From: Treponema sp.
GTDB lineage: Bacteria; Spirochaetota; Spirochaetia; Treponematales; Breznakiellaceae
Reading direction: 5' to 3'
NCBI GenBank assembly: GCA_031270205.1
Contig: JAISYA010000019.1
Coordinates: 1-29,297, forward strand
DNA length: 29,297 nucleotides
The position numbers were made by a program, and so were the translations under genes. Under the pieces are notes generated by a model. It was not told where the DNA came from and ran no database searches. It worked only from the letters and a program-made list of their open reading frames with translations. This document shows, piece after piece, positions 16,554 through 24,542 of the stretch; the first letter of the stretch is position 1; every line of letters begins with the position of its first letter.

Positions 16554-18119
16554 CTACAGACCGGGCGCGGACCACATGTAACGGGTAATTTTTTCGTCGC
16601 TTAACTTCAAAAGCGGCGCGTATACGGCCTGCCAGGTATCGTAAGCCTGCCGGTACGCTTCCCCGTTTGCCTCATCCGGAATAAAACGCTTCTCTATCTT
16701 TACCAGTGCGCGCGCGGCTTCCTGTACGTCCGGGTAGAGGCCTATCCCCTTGCCGGCCAGGAGGGCGGCGCCCAGGGCGGTCGCTTCCCTGACCACCGGT
16801 ACTTCCACCGGAATACCCAGTACGTCGGCCAGTATCTGCGGCCACAGGGCGCTTTTGGAAGCGCCCCCGGCGAACACGATTTTTTCCGGGCGGTTTCCGG
16901 TAGCCTGTTCCACCAGCCGGAGATGCCCCAGGGTAACAAGGGCGGTGTTCTCCATAATGGCCCGGTAAAAAGTGTATTTGTTAAAGCGGCCGGGATCGAG
17001 GTCAAAATTCATAAACGCCGGGGCGGCGTGTCTCCAGGAGATAAAATTCATCACGTCGGAAAAAGCGCAGAGCATCCCGTAGGAGCCGGCGGGGATTTTT
17101 CGGGCGGCCTCGTCCATAAGCGCGTAAGGGCCGGTGTGCTGTTCCGCCGCCAGGCGTTTTTCTTCTCCGCAGAAGGCGTCCCGGTACCAGCGCATTACCA
17201 GGCCGGGATTGAAGGCCAGGGCCTCGTATTGCCAGACATGGTCGACGGCGTGGCAGTTTACCCGCACATCGCAGTGGGGGGAGGTTTTTCCCGTACCGGT
17301 GTTGTACTCGTACTGCCAGAAACTTCCGCCGAAGACCGCCGCCTCATTGACGCCGGTTACCCCCACGCCGATGGAGCCGAGTTGGCAGTCGCCGCCGCCG
17401 ATGACCAGCGGGGTTCCCTCCTCAAAGCCGGATTCTTCGGCCCCGCTCCGGGAGACTTTTGCCGCTACGGTTCCGCATTCCCGAACCTCCGGGAAGATGT
17501 CGTCCCGAAGGCCGCAGCGCCGGGCTATGGTTTTGTCCCAGGTTCTGGTTCGCAAATTGAAAAGTCCGGTGGTGGAACCGTTGCTCGGTTCCACGATCAA
17601 AGTCCCCGAGAGGCGGTAAATGATCCAGTCATTGAACATGCCGATTCGGGCGGCTTTGTGGTAAACGTCGGGGAATTTGTTTTTAACCCACAGCAGCCGC
17701 GGCAGCGCGCCGAGGGCGAAGGTTTGCCCCGATTCAAGGTATATCTCTTTCTCCAGTTCCGGCGAGAGCCGCTTGAGCTGTCTCACCTCGTCCCCGCTGC
17801 GGGCGTCAACGTTGGCGCAGGCCCAGATTTCCTTTCCGGCGCCGTCGTACAGGACAATGCCCTCTCGCATACAGGTGGTGGATACTGCGGCGATTTGGGA
17901 CGCTCTGACGCCGGTTTCGGTAAGCGCGTCCCTCGTGCAGGCGCAGGTGAGGGCCCAGTTGGCCGTCCAGTCAAAGTCCATGCTGCCCGGATAGCGGGGA
18001 TCTTCCGTATGTTTCCATTCCCGCTGGCTGCACCCGACCTGATTTCCCCGCGTATCAAAAATAACCGCGCGGACACTGCCGGTCCCCGCGTCAATCGCCA
18101 TAAGATATTCACCGGACAT
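16554..18119 (-). CDS. lsrK: Autoinducer-2 kinase LsrK
   Basis: FGGY-family kinase that phosphorylates the DPD form of autoinducer-2 in the cytoplasm, trapping it after uptake. It has 521 residues (E. coli LsrK has 530). The text matches LsrK through its length as recalled: YLMAIDAGTGSVRAVIFDTR at the start, STTCMREGIVLY, WACANVDARSGDEV, VIGGGDCQLGS, MRWYRDAFCGEEK, VFAGGASKSALWPQILADV, and the ending WSAPGL. No Shine-Dalgarno sequence precedes ATG 18119; a TTG at 18155 is also in frame. A -35/-10 pair on this strand (18150-18155, 18127-18132) ends just before the ATG, suggesting a nearly leaderless mRNA. No lsrACDB or lsrFG is in the window. Confidence 0.88.
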   Translation of the reverse strand: MSGEYLMAIDAGTGSVRAVIFDTRGNQVGCSQREWKHTEDPRYPGSMDFDWTANWALTCACTRDALTETGVRASQIAAVSTTCMREGIVLYDGAGKEIWACANVDARSGDEVRQLKRLSPELEKEIYLESGQTFALGALPRLLWVKNKFPDVYHKAARIGMFNDWIIYRLSGTLIVEPSNGSTTGLFNLRTRTWDKTIARRCGLRDDIFPEVRECGTVAAKVSRSGAEESGFEEGTPLVIGGGDCQLGSIGVGVTGVNEAAVFGGSFWQYEYNTGTGKTSPHCDVRVNCHAVDHVWQYEALAFNPGLVMRWYRDAFCGEEKRLAAEQHTGPYALMDEAARKIPAGSYGMLCAFSDVMNFISWRHAAPAFMNFDLDPGRFNKYTFYRAIMENTALVTLGHLRLVEQATGNRPEKIVFAGGASKSALWPQILADVLGIPVEVPVVREATALGAALLAGKGIGLYPDVQEAARALVKIEKRFIPDEANGEAYRQAYDTWQAVYAPLLKLSDEKITRYMWSAPGL

Positions 18120-18126
18120 ACATTTT

Positions 18127-18155
18127 AGTGTATCAGGGATAAACCGGATTGCCAA
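18127..18155 (-). promoter_or_regulatory. Putative sigma-70-type promoter of lsrK
   Basis: On the minus strand TTGGCA (18155-18150) and TACACT (18132-18127) are separated by 17 nt. Transcription would begin within a few bases of the lsrK ATG at 18119. Sequence match only. Confidence 0.5.
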
Positions 18156-18191
18156 GCAAAAAAATCAGGGTGTGTCGCGGAAAAATCAGGG
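18132..18191. promoter_or_regulatory. Three ATCAGGG copies between divergent lsrK and cysK
   Basis: ATCAGGG occurs at 18132-18138, 18164-18170 and 18185-18191. The last two belong to an identical 12-mer AAAAATCAGGGT (18160-18171 and 18181-18192) with a 21-nt period, about two helical turns. One copy lies next to the lsrK -10 box and the other two lie between the two -35 boxes. The layout fits a shared regulator-binding region; the regulator is unknown. Confidence 0.5.
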
Positions 18192-18198
18192 TCTCTAC

Positions 18199-18228
18199 TT
18201 GACAAACTAAAAAGATATTCACTATAAT
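18199..18228 (+). promoter_or_regulatory. Strong sigma-70-type promoter of the cysK-nitrogenase-like operon
   Basis: TTGACA (18199-18204) and TATAAT (18223-18228) are both consensus, with an 18-nt spacer. The leader to the cysK ATG is about 45 nt, AT-rich, and contains a short AAATC/GATTT inverted repeat near 18238-18251. It is the best promoter match in the window. Confidence 0.75.
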
Positions 18229-18278
18229 ACATATTAAAATCATAGGATTTATATATTATTAAATACAGAGGAAAATAT

Positions 18279-19247
18279 ATGAAGAACAGAGTGGTAGATA
18301 ACCTGACGGAACTGGTGGGGGATACTCCCCTCCTGCGGCCCCGCAGGTTTATCAGACTGGCGGGAATTGAAGGGGCCGACCTCCTCCTCAAACTGGAGTA
18401 CTTTAACCCCCTCTCCAGCGTGAAGGACCGCATCGCCAAGGCCATGATCGAAGACGCCGAGGCCAGGGGCCTTTTAAGGGCCGGGACGGTGCTCATCGAG
18501 CCCACATCGGGCAATACGGGGATCGGCCTTGCTTTTGTGGCGGCGGCCAGGGGGTACCGCCTCATTCTCACCATGCCTGACACCATGAGTATTGAGCGCC
18601 GGCAGTTACTTTTGGCCCTGGGGGCTGAACTGGCGCTGACACCCGGCGCTCTGGGTTTGAAGGGGGCGGTGAACAAAGCCCTGGAACTCAACGCCCAGAT
18701 CAAGGGGAGTCTGGTGCTCCAGCAGTTCGCCAATCCCGCCAATCCGGAGATCCACCGGAAAACTACGGGGCCTGAAATTTGGGAGGCCACAGGCGGCAAG
18801 GTGGACATCCTTGTAGCAGGGGTAGGTACCGGCGGAACCATCGCCGGCGCGGCGGCTTCCCTCAAGGAAAAAAATGCCGGGGTAAAGGCGGTGGCGGTAG
18901 AACCCGACGCATCGCCGGTGTTGTCGGGAGGCAAACCGGGGCCGCATCAGATCCAGGGCATTGGGGCGGGTTTTGTGCCTGATGTGCTCGATCTTTCGGT
19001 TATTGACGAGATATTCCGGGTGCGGAACGAAGAGGCGGTGGACACTGCCAGGGCGCTTGCCCGGGAAGAAGGCCTCCTGGTGGGCATCTCGTCGGGAGCC
19101 GCGGCCTTTGCCGCGGCGAAGGTTGCCGCCAGAACCGAAAACAAGGGCAAGACCGTTGTGGCCGTTCTTCCCGATACAGGCGAACGCTATCTTTCGACAG
19201 CGCTGTGGAAAGACATTCCCAAAACAAAAAGTCCTATCTGGTACTAG
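18279..19247 (+). CDS. cysK: Cysteine synthase (O-acetylserine sulfhydrylase)
   Basis: PLP enzyme of the fold-type II group that makes cysteine from O-acetylserine and sulfide. It has 322 residues. K49 in PLSSVKDR is the PLP lysine; TSGNTGIGLA (76-85) binds the substrate carboxylate; GVGTGGTIAGA (181-191) holds the PLP phosphate; GISSGAA (269-275) and LPDTGERYLST finish the active site. The length and motifs are standard for CysK rather than cystathionine synthase. It sits at the head of the operon with the two nitrogenase-like genes; its stop (19245-19247) overlaps the next gene's ribosome-binding site. This placement suggests that sulfide or a thiol released by the nitrogenase-like enzyme is its substrate (inference). 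Confidence 0.93.
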   Translation: MKNRVVDNLTELVGDTPLLRPRRFIRLAGIEGADLLLKLEYFNPLSSVKDRIAKAMIEDAEARGLLRAGTVLIEPTSGNTGIGLAFVAAARGYRLILTMPDTMSIERRQLLLALGAELALTPGALGLKGAVNKALELNAQIKGSLVLQQFANPANPEIHRKTTGPEIWEATGGKVDILVAGVGTGGTIAGAAASLKEKNAGVKAVAVEPDASPVLSGGKPGPHQIQGIGAGFVPDVLDLSVIDEIFRVRNEEAVDTARALAREEGLLVGISSGAAAFAAAKVAARTENKGKTVVAVLPDTGERYLSTALWKDIPKTKSPIWY

Positions 19248-19261
19248 AGGAGGAACCAGCT

Positions 19262-20596
19262 TTGAGCACGATAATCGACAGGCCCCGCTATGTGTGCGCC
19301 CTGGGCGGCGCCCTGGCGCTGATGAGGGCCATGCACCGGACTATTCCCATTGTACACGCCGGCGCGGGCTGCGCGTATAATTACTACATAGGCGGAAACG
19401 CCGGCGCCGGCTACCTGGGCGGCGGCTACTGCGGCGCGGTGTCTACGCCTTCCACCAACGTGGCTGAAAAGGAAATCATCTTCGGCGGCGAGGACCGCCT
19501 TGAAGAGCAAATACGCGCTACGGCGGAACTTATTGACGGCGACCTTTACGTTGTTATTTCAGGCTGCCAGGTTGAGATGATAGGCGACGACATACGCGCG
19601 GTGGCGGGTAATATCGAAGGGCTGCCGCTTCTGGCGGTACAGACCCCGAGTTTCAGGGGCAATTCCCAGCAGGGCTACGACCTCCTGCTGGAAAAGATCG
19701 CGCGGAAATTCATCCCCAAAGCCGGCGCCAAACGCGAAAAGGCGGTTAATGTTTTCGGCGTAATTCCCGGAAACGATCCCTTTTACAAAGGCAACCTGAA
19801 GGAGATAAAGCGGGTTCTCGCCCTCATCGGCGTCGACGCCAACACCTTTATCGGCGAGGGGGAGAACCTCGATAATTTCCGCAGCGCGGGAAGCGCCGGA
19901 CTCAACATCGTGCTTTCCGATGTCTACGCGCCTCTCTCGGCGGAAGCCTTTAAGGAAGTCCACGATATACCTTATATACGGGAACAGTTCCCCATCGGTT
20001 TTTTCCAGACCGAACGGTTCCTGCGCAGTGTGGGCAAGGTTCTTGCGATAGATGAAGGGATCATCGATAAGGCCGTCAAAGCGGAAGAAGAAATCTACTT
20101 TGATTATTTTGAGCGTATCGCCGATATCTACAACGACATTGAACTCCAGCGTTACGGAGTTGTGGCTGCCGATTCCAATTACGCTCCGGCGATTTCCAAT
20201 TTTCTTTCCGATGAACTGGGATGGGTTCCCCACCTTACTATGGTAACGGACCCCGTTACCGAAGAAAACAAGACCGCCCTGGACAGGCGCTTTAAAAATT
20301 ACGCCTCGGGACTTGAGCCGAAGGTTTATTACGATACAAACGCCTCAGCCCTGCGGCATTACCTTACCGGCAACTGGGAAAGGAACCGTAACCACGTCTA
20401 TTACGAGCCTTTTTCGCCGGCGGTGATATTCGGCAGCGTTTATGAGCGGGATTACGCCGAAGAGCTGGGTATTCCCCTGCTTTCAATTTCGTTCCCCGTA
20501 ACAAACAGGGTTGTGTTTAACAAAGCCTACGCGGGCTTTAACGGCGGGCTTGCCCTGGCCGAAGACAGCTTCGGCCTCCTGGTGGCGGCGCGGTAA
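19262..20596 (+). CDS. Nitrogenase-like component 1, beta (NifK-like) subunit
   Basis: A 444-residue member of the oxidoreductase/nitrogenase component 1 family. The start is TTG 19262, set by AGAGGAGG eight bases upstream. C12 (RYVCALGG), C37 (HAGAGCAYN) and C102 (VISGCQVEMIGDD) line up with the three P-cluster cysteines of NifK. The 25-residue gap between the first two equals that of NifK (C70 to C95). A glycine-rich GGNAGAGYLGGGYCGA stretch follows C37. The subunit is about 80 residues shorter than Azotobacter NifK, mainly at the N-terminus. It precedes its alpha-like partner, the reverse of nifDK order. Together they should form an alpha2beta2 reductase with P-cluster-type metal sites, but not a classic nitrogenase. 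A NifEN-type scaffold is less likely because all three cysteines are kept. Confidence 0.85.
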   Translation: MSTIIDRPRYVCALGGALALMRAMHRTIPIVHAGAGCAYNYYIGGNAGAGYLGGGYCGAVSTPSTNVAEKEIIFGGEDRLEEQIRATAELIDGDLYVVISGCQVEMIGDDIRAVAGNIEGLPLLAVQTPSFRGNSQQGYDLLLEKIARKFIPKAGAKREKAVNVFGVIPGNDPFYKGNLKEIKRVLALIGVDANTFIGEGENLDNFRSAGSAGLNIVLSDVYAPLSAEAFKEVHDIPYIREQFPIGFFQTERFLRSVGKVLAIDEGIIDKAVKAEEEIYFDYFERIADIYNDIELQRYGVVAADSNYAPAISNFLSDELGWVPHLTMVTDPVTEENKTALDRRFKNYASGLEPKVYYDTNASALRHYLTGNWERNRNHVYYEPFSPAVIFGSVYERDYAEELGIPLLSISFPVTNRVVFNKAYAGFNGGLALAEDSFGLLVAAR

Positions 20597-20610
20597 AGAG
20601 GAGGATGCAG

Positions 20611-22119
20611 ATGGCACTGAAAATAGAGCGGGCGGCGCCGCCCAGGGAAGACAGGCTCCAGGCGGGGACCGCCTATTGCGGAACCTGCGCGCAATTACGG
20701 GAACGGCTTGGCCGCGGGGACGGCGGCTGTTTTAACCAGGCCAGCCGGAGCTTCGGCCAAAGTTTTGGCTGCCAGTTTACCCTGAGTCTCGCCATGCTCA
20801 ACACGCTGCGGAATACGGTGGTGATTGTCCACGGCCCTGTGGGCTGCGGCTTCTGGTCCGTTGGCGGCATCGGCGCGACCAGGAACTTGAAACGCCTGCG
20901 GGACCCCGCCCAGGGAAGCACGGTACAGATTTCCACCAACCTTGACGAAAGCGACGTAATTTCCGGAGGCGAAAAGAAACTGCGGGAAGCGGTGCTTTAC
21001 GCGGACAGGGAATTCAGGCCCGAAGCCATCGTGGTTACATCCACCTGCGTTCCCGCCCTCATCGGCGACGACGTGGACAAAATCCTCGACGAACTCCAAA
21101 AAGACGTTTCGGCGGATCTGGTGGCGGTTAACTGTGAAGGTTTCAAAACAAGGCTCATGGCCACCGCCTACGACGCGGTGTACAACGGGATACTTAAAAA
21201 TTTATCAAAGAAAAAGATAGAACGTGAAAGCCTCGTGGTTCCCGACAAACTGGACGACATACTCTGGAATTACAACAACGCCCACACGGTCAACGTGTTT
21301 AACGTCGGCTCCATGGGGCGTCCCGACGAGCTTGAACTGGCCCGTCTCCTGGGCGCCCTGGAACTCAAAGTCAATTTCATTCCATGTTTCGCGTCCCCCA
21401 AAGATTTCCGCAAAGTCCTGGACGCCGCGCTCAATGTAAGCATCTGCGGTACCCACGACGATTATTATGTCAAACATATTTCTGAAGAGTACGGCATACC
21501 CTACATCATCGACACCATGCCCATCGGCAGAAAGGGAACGGGACGCTGGCTTATGAAAATAGCGGAACACTTTCATATTGAGGAGCAGGCGGCGCTCCTC
21601 ATCGAAACAGAAGACACCGCCCTCAACGAAGCCCTGGAGCCTTACCGGAAGATCTTTAAGGGGAAACGGGCGTATATATCGGGCGGCGAGATGCGCATAT
21701 TCGTTACCGCCGAACTTGTCAACGACCTGGGGCTTGAAATAGCGGGACTCAAAAGCCACCACATCGATCACTTCGTTGAACCTGTCCTTGATGACGCGCC
21801 CGTTTCCGGCGACACCTACATCGACATCGCCTCGCAGCATCCCTTTGAACAGGCAAACCTGCTTCGCAAAATAAATCCCGACGTGCTTTTAATGCACATA
21901 GGAGGCGGTAATTTTACGGCCAAGCACGGGCTTCCGGTGCTGCCCCTGTTTAATCCCGGCTTTAATTATATGGGATATTCCGGCGCCTTTGAAACCGCAT
22001 ACCGGCTTAAACGGGTTTTATCAAACAGCCAGTACAATAAAAACATCCGGAAATACCGCCCCCTTCCTTACCGGGAATCGTGGTACGAAAAGGATGTGGG
22101 CGCCTATATTAAGGAGTGA
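20611..22119 (+). CDS. Nitrogenase-like component 1, alpha (NifD-like) subunit
   Basis: A 502-residue NifD-like protein. GAGGAGG (20598-20604) is six bases before ATG 20611, preferred over the abutting ATG 20605. P-cluster-type cysteines are C54 (FGCQFTL), C79 (HGPVGCGFWS) and C146 (TSTCVPALIGDD). C279 in VSICGTHDDYYVKHISEEYG matches the NifD cofactor ligand Cys275. The CEGFKTRLMATAYDAVY stretch has methionine and tyrosine where NifD has Gln191 and His195, and LPLFNPGFNYMGYSG has no histidine at the His442 position. N2 reduction is therefore unlikely; a reductase of another small substrate, as for methylthio-alkane reductase, is plausible. An N-terminal CGTC (C23, C26) plus C40 is extra to NifD. 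The stop lies 12 nt from the convergent operon's last stop. Confidence 0.85.
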   Translation: MALKIERAAPPREDRLQAGTAYCGTCAQLRERLGRGDGGCFNQASRSFGQSFGCQFTLSLAMLNTLRNTVVIVHGPVGCGFWSVGGIGATRNLKRLRDPAQGSTVQISTNLDESDVISGGEKKLREAVLYADREFRPEAIVVTSTCVPALIGDDVDKILDELQKDVSADLVAVNCEGFKTRLMATAYDAVYNGILKNLSKKKIERESLVVPDKLDDILWNYNNAHTVNVFNVGSMGRPDELELARLLGALELKVNFIPCFASPKDFRKVLDAALNVSICGTHDDYYVKHISEEYGIPYIIDTMPIGRKGTGRWLMKIAEHFHIEEQAALLIETEDTALNEALEPYRKIFKGKRAYISGGEMRIFVTAELVNDLGLEIAGLKSHHIDHFVEPVLDDAPVSGDTYIDIASQHPFEQANLLRKINPDVLLMHIGGGNFTAKHGLPVLPLFNPGFNYMGYSGAFETAYRLKRVLSNSQYNKNIRKYRPLPYRESWYEKDVGAYIKE

Positions 22120-22131
22120 GGCGATAGGACT

Positions 22132-22905
22132 CTATGCTTCGGGAAGCGGGTACATCAGGGAAGTTATGGAATCAATTTTTCCTGAATATATGCACCGGTT
22201 CCCCAGCAGCAAGGGGCCGTGCTGGTGAATAAGGGCGTCCAAATATGAATCATTGTTTACCGGTATATCCTTTGTTTCAAAACAACCGAATTGTACCAGG
22301 GGAATTGAACTATGGGGACAAAGATGAATAACAGCCTTTTTTCCCTTAATGCCGCGCAGTAATCGTAACAAATATGCGGCGGCGAATTCCCTATAGCGTT
22401 TTTCCCCCAATACCGAAACATTCGCGTAAGGGTCCGCCACTGAAACGATACCCGCGCCCGCGTCAATTGATTTATCAAGATATATTTCCAGACTTGACGT
22501 AATCGAATCGAGGGCGGCATGGATCGCTTCCCGGTATTTCGCGTACCAGCGGTAAAAAAGTTCAGGGCTAACGAGGGACGCGAGAACCGAATAGGGGCCG
22601 TTTAGTTTCAGCAGGACTTTCTTTTCTTTTGACGCGCCTGACGCGCAGCCTATTTTCTCAACTACGTTTTTGATCAATTCAGATTCGCCAAACGCCGGAA
22701 TATTGAAAAGCATATTTGGTTCGGTAAAAAGGGGGCGTATAACTTCAAAGCCGCCGGCGCTTGTTTCACAGTCCGCGCCCAGGGCTTTCGCCTCGGTGGT
22801 AAAATTATCGGGAAAGGCGATGATATTGGGATTGGCGGTATTTCCCGTAATATGTCCCATACACAGGGCATTGAGGTCAAAATCAATGCCGGAAGCGCGT
22901 ACCAT
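22132..22905 (-). CDS. Short UroD/MtaA-type methyltransferase, third copy
   Basis: A 257-residue member of the uroporphyrinogen decarboxylase-like methyltransferase superfamily. The zinc ligands appear present: H194 and C196 in VIHLCPHSS and C238 in LGNRCIYSG. The middle retains LNGPYSVLASLVSPE and AGAGIVSVADPY, as in its two operon partners. It lacks roughly 70-90 residues at the N-terminus compared with them, so part of the barrel is missing, or it has a shortened fold. ATG 22905 begins three bases after the activator gene's stop; a TTG two codons earlier overlaps that stop. It is last in the operon. It could be a corrinoid:acceptor methyltransferase or a diverging paralogue. Confidence 0.7.
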   Translation of the reverse strand: MVRASGIDFDLNALCMGHITGNTANPNIIAFPDNFTTEAKALGADCETSAGGFEVIRPLFTEPNMLFNIPAFGESELIKNVVEKIGCASGASKEKKVLLKLNGPYSVLASLVSPELFYRWYAKYREAIHAALDSITSSLEIYLDKSIDAGAGIVSVADPYANVSVLGEKRYREFAAAYLLRLLRGIKGKKAVIHLCPHSSIPLVQFGCFETKDIPVNNDSYLDALIHQHGPLLLGNRCIYSGKIDSITSLMYPLPEA

Positions 22906-22907
22906 AA

Positions 22908-24542
22908 TCAAAAGCCCATGTATTTGATAAAGGCGCGCTCAAATTCAGCGTCCTGGGCAAGCTCGATATTTTCCACCCGCGCCGTTACTTCCTTCATCTT
23001 CCGCCTGAACGAAGCGTTCAGCAAAAAAGCCTCGGCCCCCGAAAGGGAAGTATTCCCGGCAAAAGAAATTTTTCCCCCGCACCGGGGAGGAAGGAGGCCG
23101 GTGTTAAGGAGGCTTTCTTCGTTAAGGTGATAGCCGAAAGAGCCGGCGATGATTATTTCATCTATGTCCCCGGCATCGGCGTTAAAACGGGAAAGGAGTA
23201 ACTCTATGCCGCATCTTATGGCGCCCTTGGCAAGCTGGATTTGCCGTATGTCTTTTTGGGCGAGGTATACGTCCTTTGTAATAAAAAAGGCGTTTTTCCC
23301 GTCTACCTGCCCCATGCGCTCCTTTAGAAGGGCGGAATAATTGCCTTTATCGGGAGGAACAAGGCGGCCGCGGCTGTCGATGACGCCGGTACGGACAAGC
23401 TCTCCCGCTATATCAAGGAGACCGCTGCCGCAAATTCCGGCGGCCTTCGGGCTGTTTTTGCCGCCGTCTATGACGGTATATACACAGCCGTCGTCGTTCA
23501 CGGCGAAGGATTCGACGGCGCCGGCGTTGGCCCGCATGCCGCAGGAGATGTTCATGCCTTCAAAGGCGGGGCCCGCCGCGGTAGAGGACGCCGCGATACG
23601 TCCGTCTTTTGCAAGGGCCATTTCCCCGTTTGTTCCGATGTCGATAAAAAGGGTACTGCCTTTTCTTTCTTCCAGCCCTGTTACCAAGAGGCCGGAACTA
23701 ATGTCCGCGCCCACATAGGCTGAAATAACCGGAGGCAGATAGACACGGGCAAAGGGTGAAATATTGAGGGCTTTTTCCGTTATATGGCAGCCCCCGTTTA
23801 TGGCCGGCGTGTAGGGGTACTTCCCAAGCCCCACAGGATCGATGTTGCAGGCAAGGTGCAGCATGGTGGTGTTGCCGCTGTACACAAGCTCGTAGATATG
23901 GGCCGGGTTGACCTTTGTTTTCTGAATCAAATCCCCAATCATAAGATTGAGTTTTTCGATAAAAGCCTTGTATAAGACCGACAGGCCGTCCCCTTTGCCC
24001 GCAAAATGGATTCGTCCCAGTACGTCCTGGGCGTAATGCGCCTGGGGGTTCAGCGCCGAAACGGAGGCCAGGCTTTTCCCCCTTGCGATGTCCACCAGAT
24101 TCGCCACGAGGGTTGTGGTTCCTATATCGACCGCAAGGCCGTACAATAAAGCGCCGGTATCGCGCTCCTCGATTCCCAAAAGTTTATCGCCGCCATAGAT
24201 TTCGGTCTTGCCGTTTACAAAGCGTTTTGAAATAAAAGGTTCCAGGGGATAATCAAAGCCGCTGCCCCCGGAAAGAATACGGAGGCTGTCGTTCTCATTC
24301 TCGTAATCCCGCACGATATAGACAGCGTCCTTTTCGATTGCTTCCTGGCAGGCAAGAATGAATTCGCCGCTCCCGGCGCCGCGCACCCCGCATTTCCCGC
24401 AGAGTCCAAGGCCATTGCAGGGGGTTTCGATTTTAATTCCCCCAAGACGGGCAGCCTCAATAATCTTTTGGCCCTTCTCCGCTTTTACGGCCGTCTTTTT
24501 TTCAACGCCTCTTTCGGAAGTAATAAAAATGATTTCAGGCAT
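22908..24542 (-). CDS. Ferredoxin-ASKHA corrinoid activation protein (RACE-type, DUF4445)
   Basis: A 544-residue protein that in related systems uses ATP to drive the reduction of inactive Co(II) corrinoid back to Co(I). The N-terminal domain has a plant-type [2Fe-2S] pattern C42-x5-C48-x2-C51-x13-C65 (PCNGLGLCGKCGVRG). The C-terminal ASKHA ATPase begins near residue 135 with GLAVDIGTTTLVANL, then FIDIGTNGEMAL, GPAFEGMNISCGMRANAG and IAGSFGYHLN. The start overlaps the upstream methyltransferase stop by 8 nt (ATGCCTGA), so the genes are coupled. Its presence next to a single corrinoid protein says the operon runs a corrinoid methyl-transfer cycle. Confidence 0.88.
   Translation of the reverse strand: MPEIIFITSERGVEKKTAVKAEKGQKIIEAARLGGIKIETPCNGLGLCGKCGVRGAGSGEFILACQEAIEKDAVYIVRDYENENDSLRILSGGSGFDYPLEPFISKRFVNGKTEIYGGDKLLGIEERDTGALLYGLAVDIGTTTLVANLVDIARGKSLASVSALNPQAHYAQDVLGRIHFAGKGDGLSVLYKAFIEKLNLMIGDLIQKTKVNPAHIYELVYSGNTTMLHLACNIDPVGLGKYPYTPAINGGCHITEKALNISPFARVYLPPVISAYVGADISSGLLVTGLEERKGSTLFIDIGTNGEMALAKDGRIAASSTAAGPAFEGMNISCGMRANAGAVESFAVNDDGCVYTVIDGGKNSPKAAGICGSGLLDIAGELVRTGVIDSRGRLVPPDKGNYSALLKERMGQVDGKNAFFITKDVYLAQKDIRQIQLAKGAIRCGIELLLSRFNADAGDIDEIIIAGSFGYHLNEESLLNTGLLPPRCGGKISFAGNTSLSGAEAFLLNASFRRKMKEVTARVENIELAQDAEFERAFIKYMGF

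Noticed and set aside
16923..18128. 401-codon + strand frame opposite lsrK
   Set aside because: The minus-strand kinase is conserved across its whole length, so the other frame is a shadow.
19262..22119. True nitrogenase (nifDK)
   Set aside because: P-cluster cysteines are kept, but Gln191, His195 and His442 equivalents are not, gene order is reversed, and nifH, nifE, nifN and nifB are not nearby.
19262..22119. NifEN-type scaffold or Bch/Chl reductase
   Set aside because: The beta-like subunit retains all three cysteines, whereas scaffold and chlorophyll-type partners lose some of them, and no pigment or cofactor-assembly genes are adjacent.
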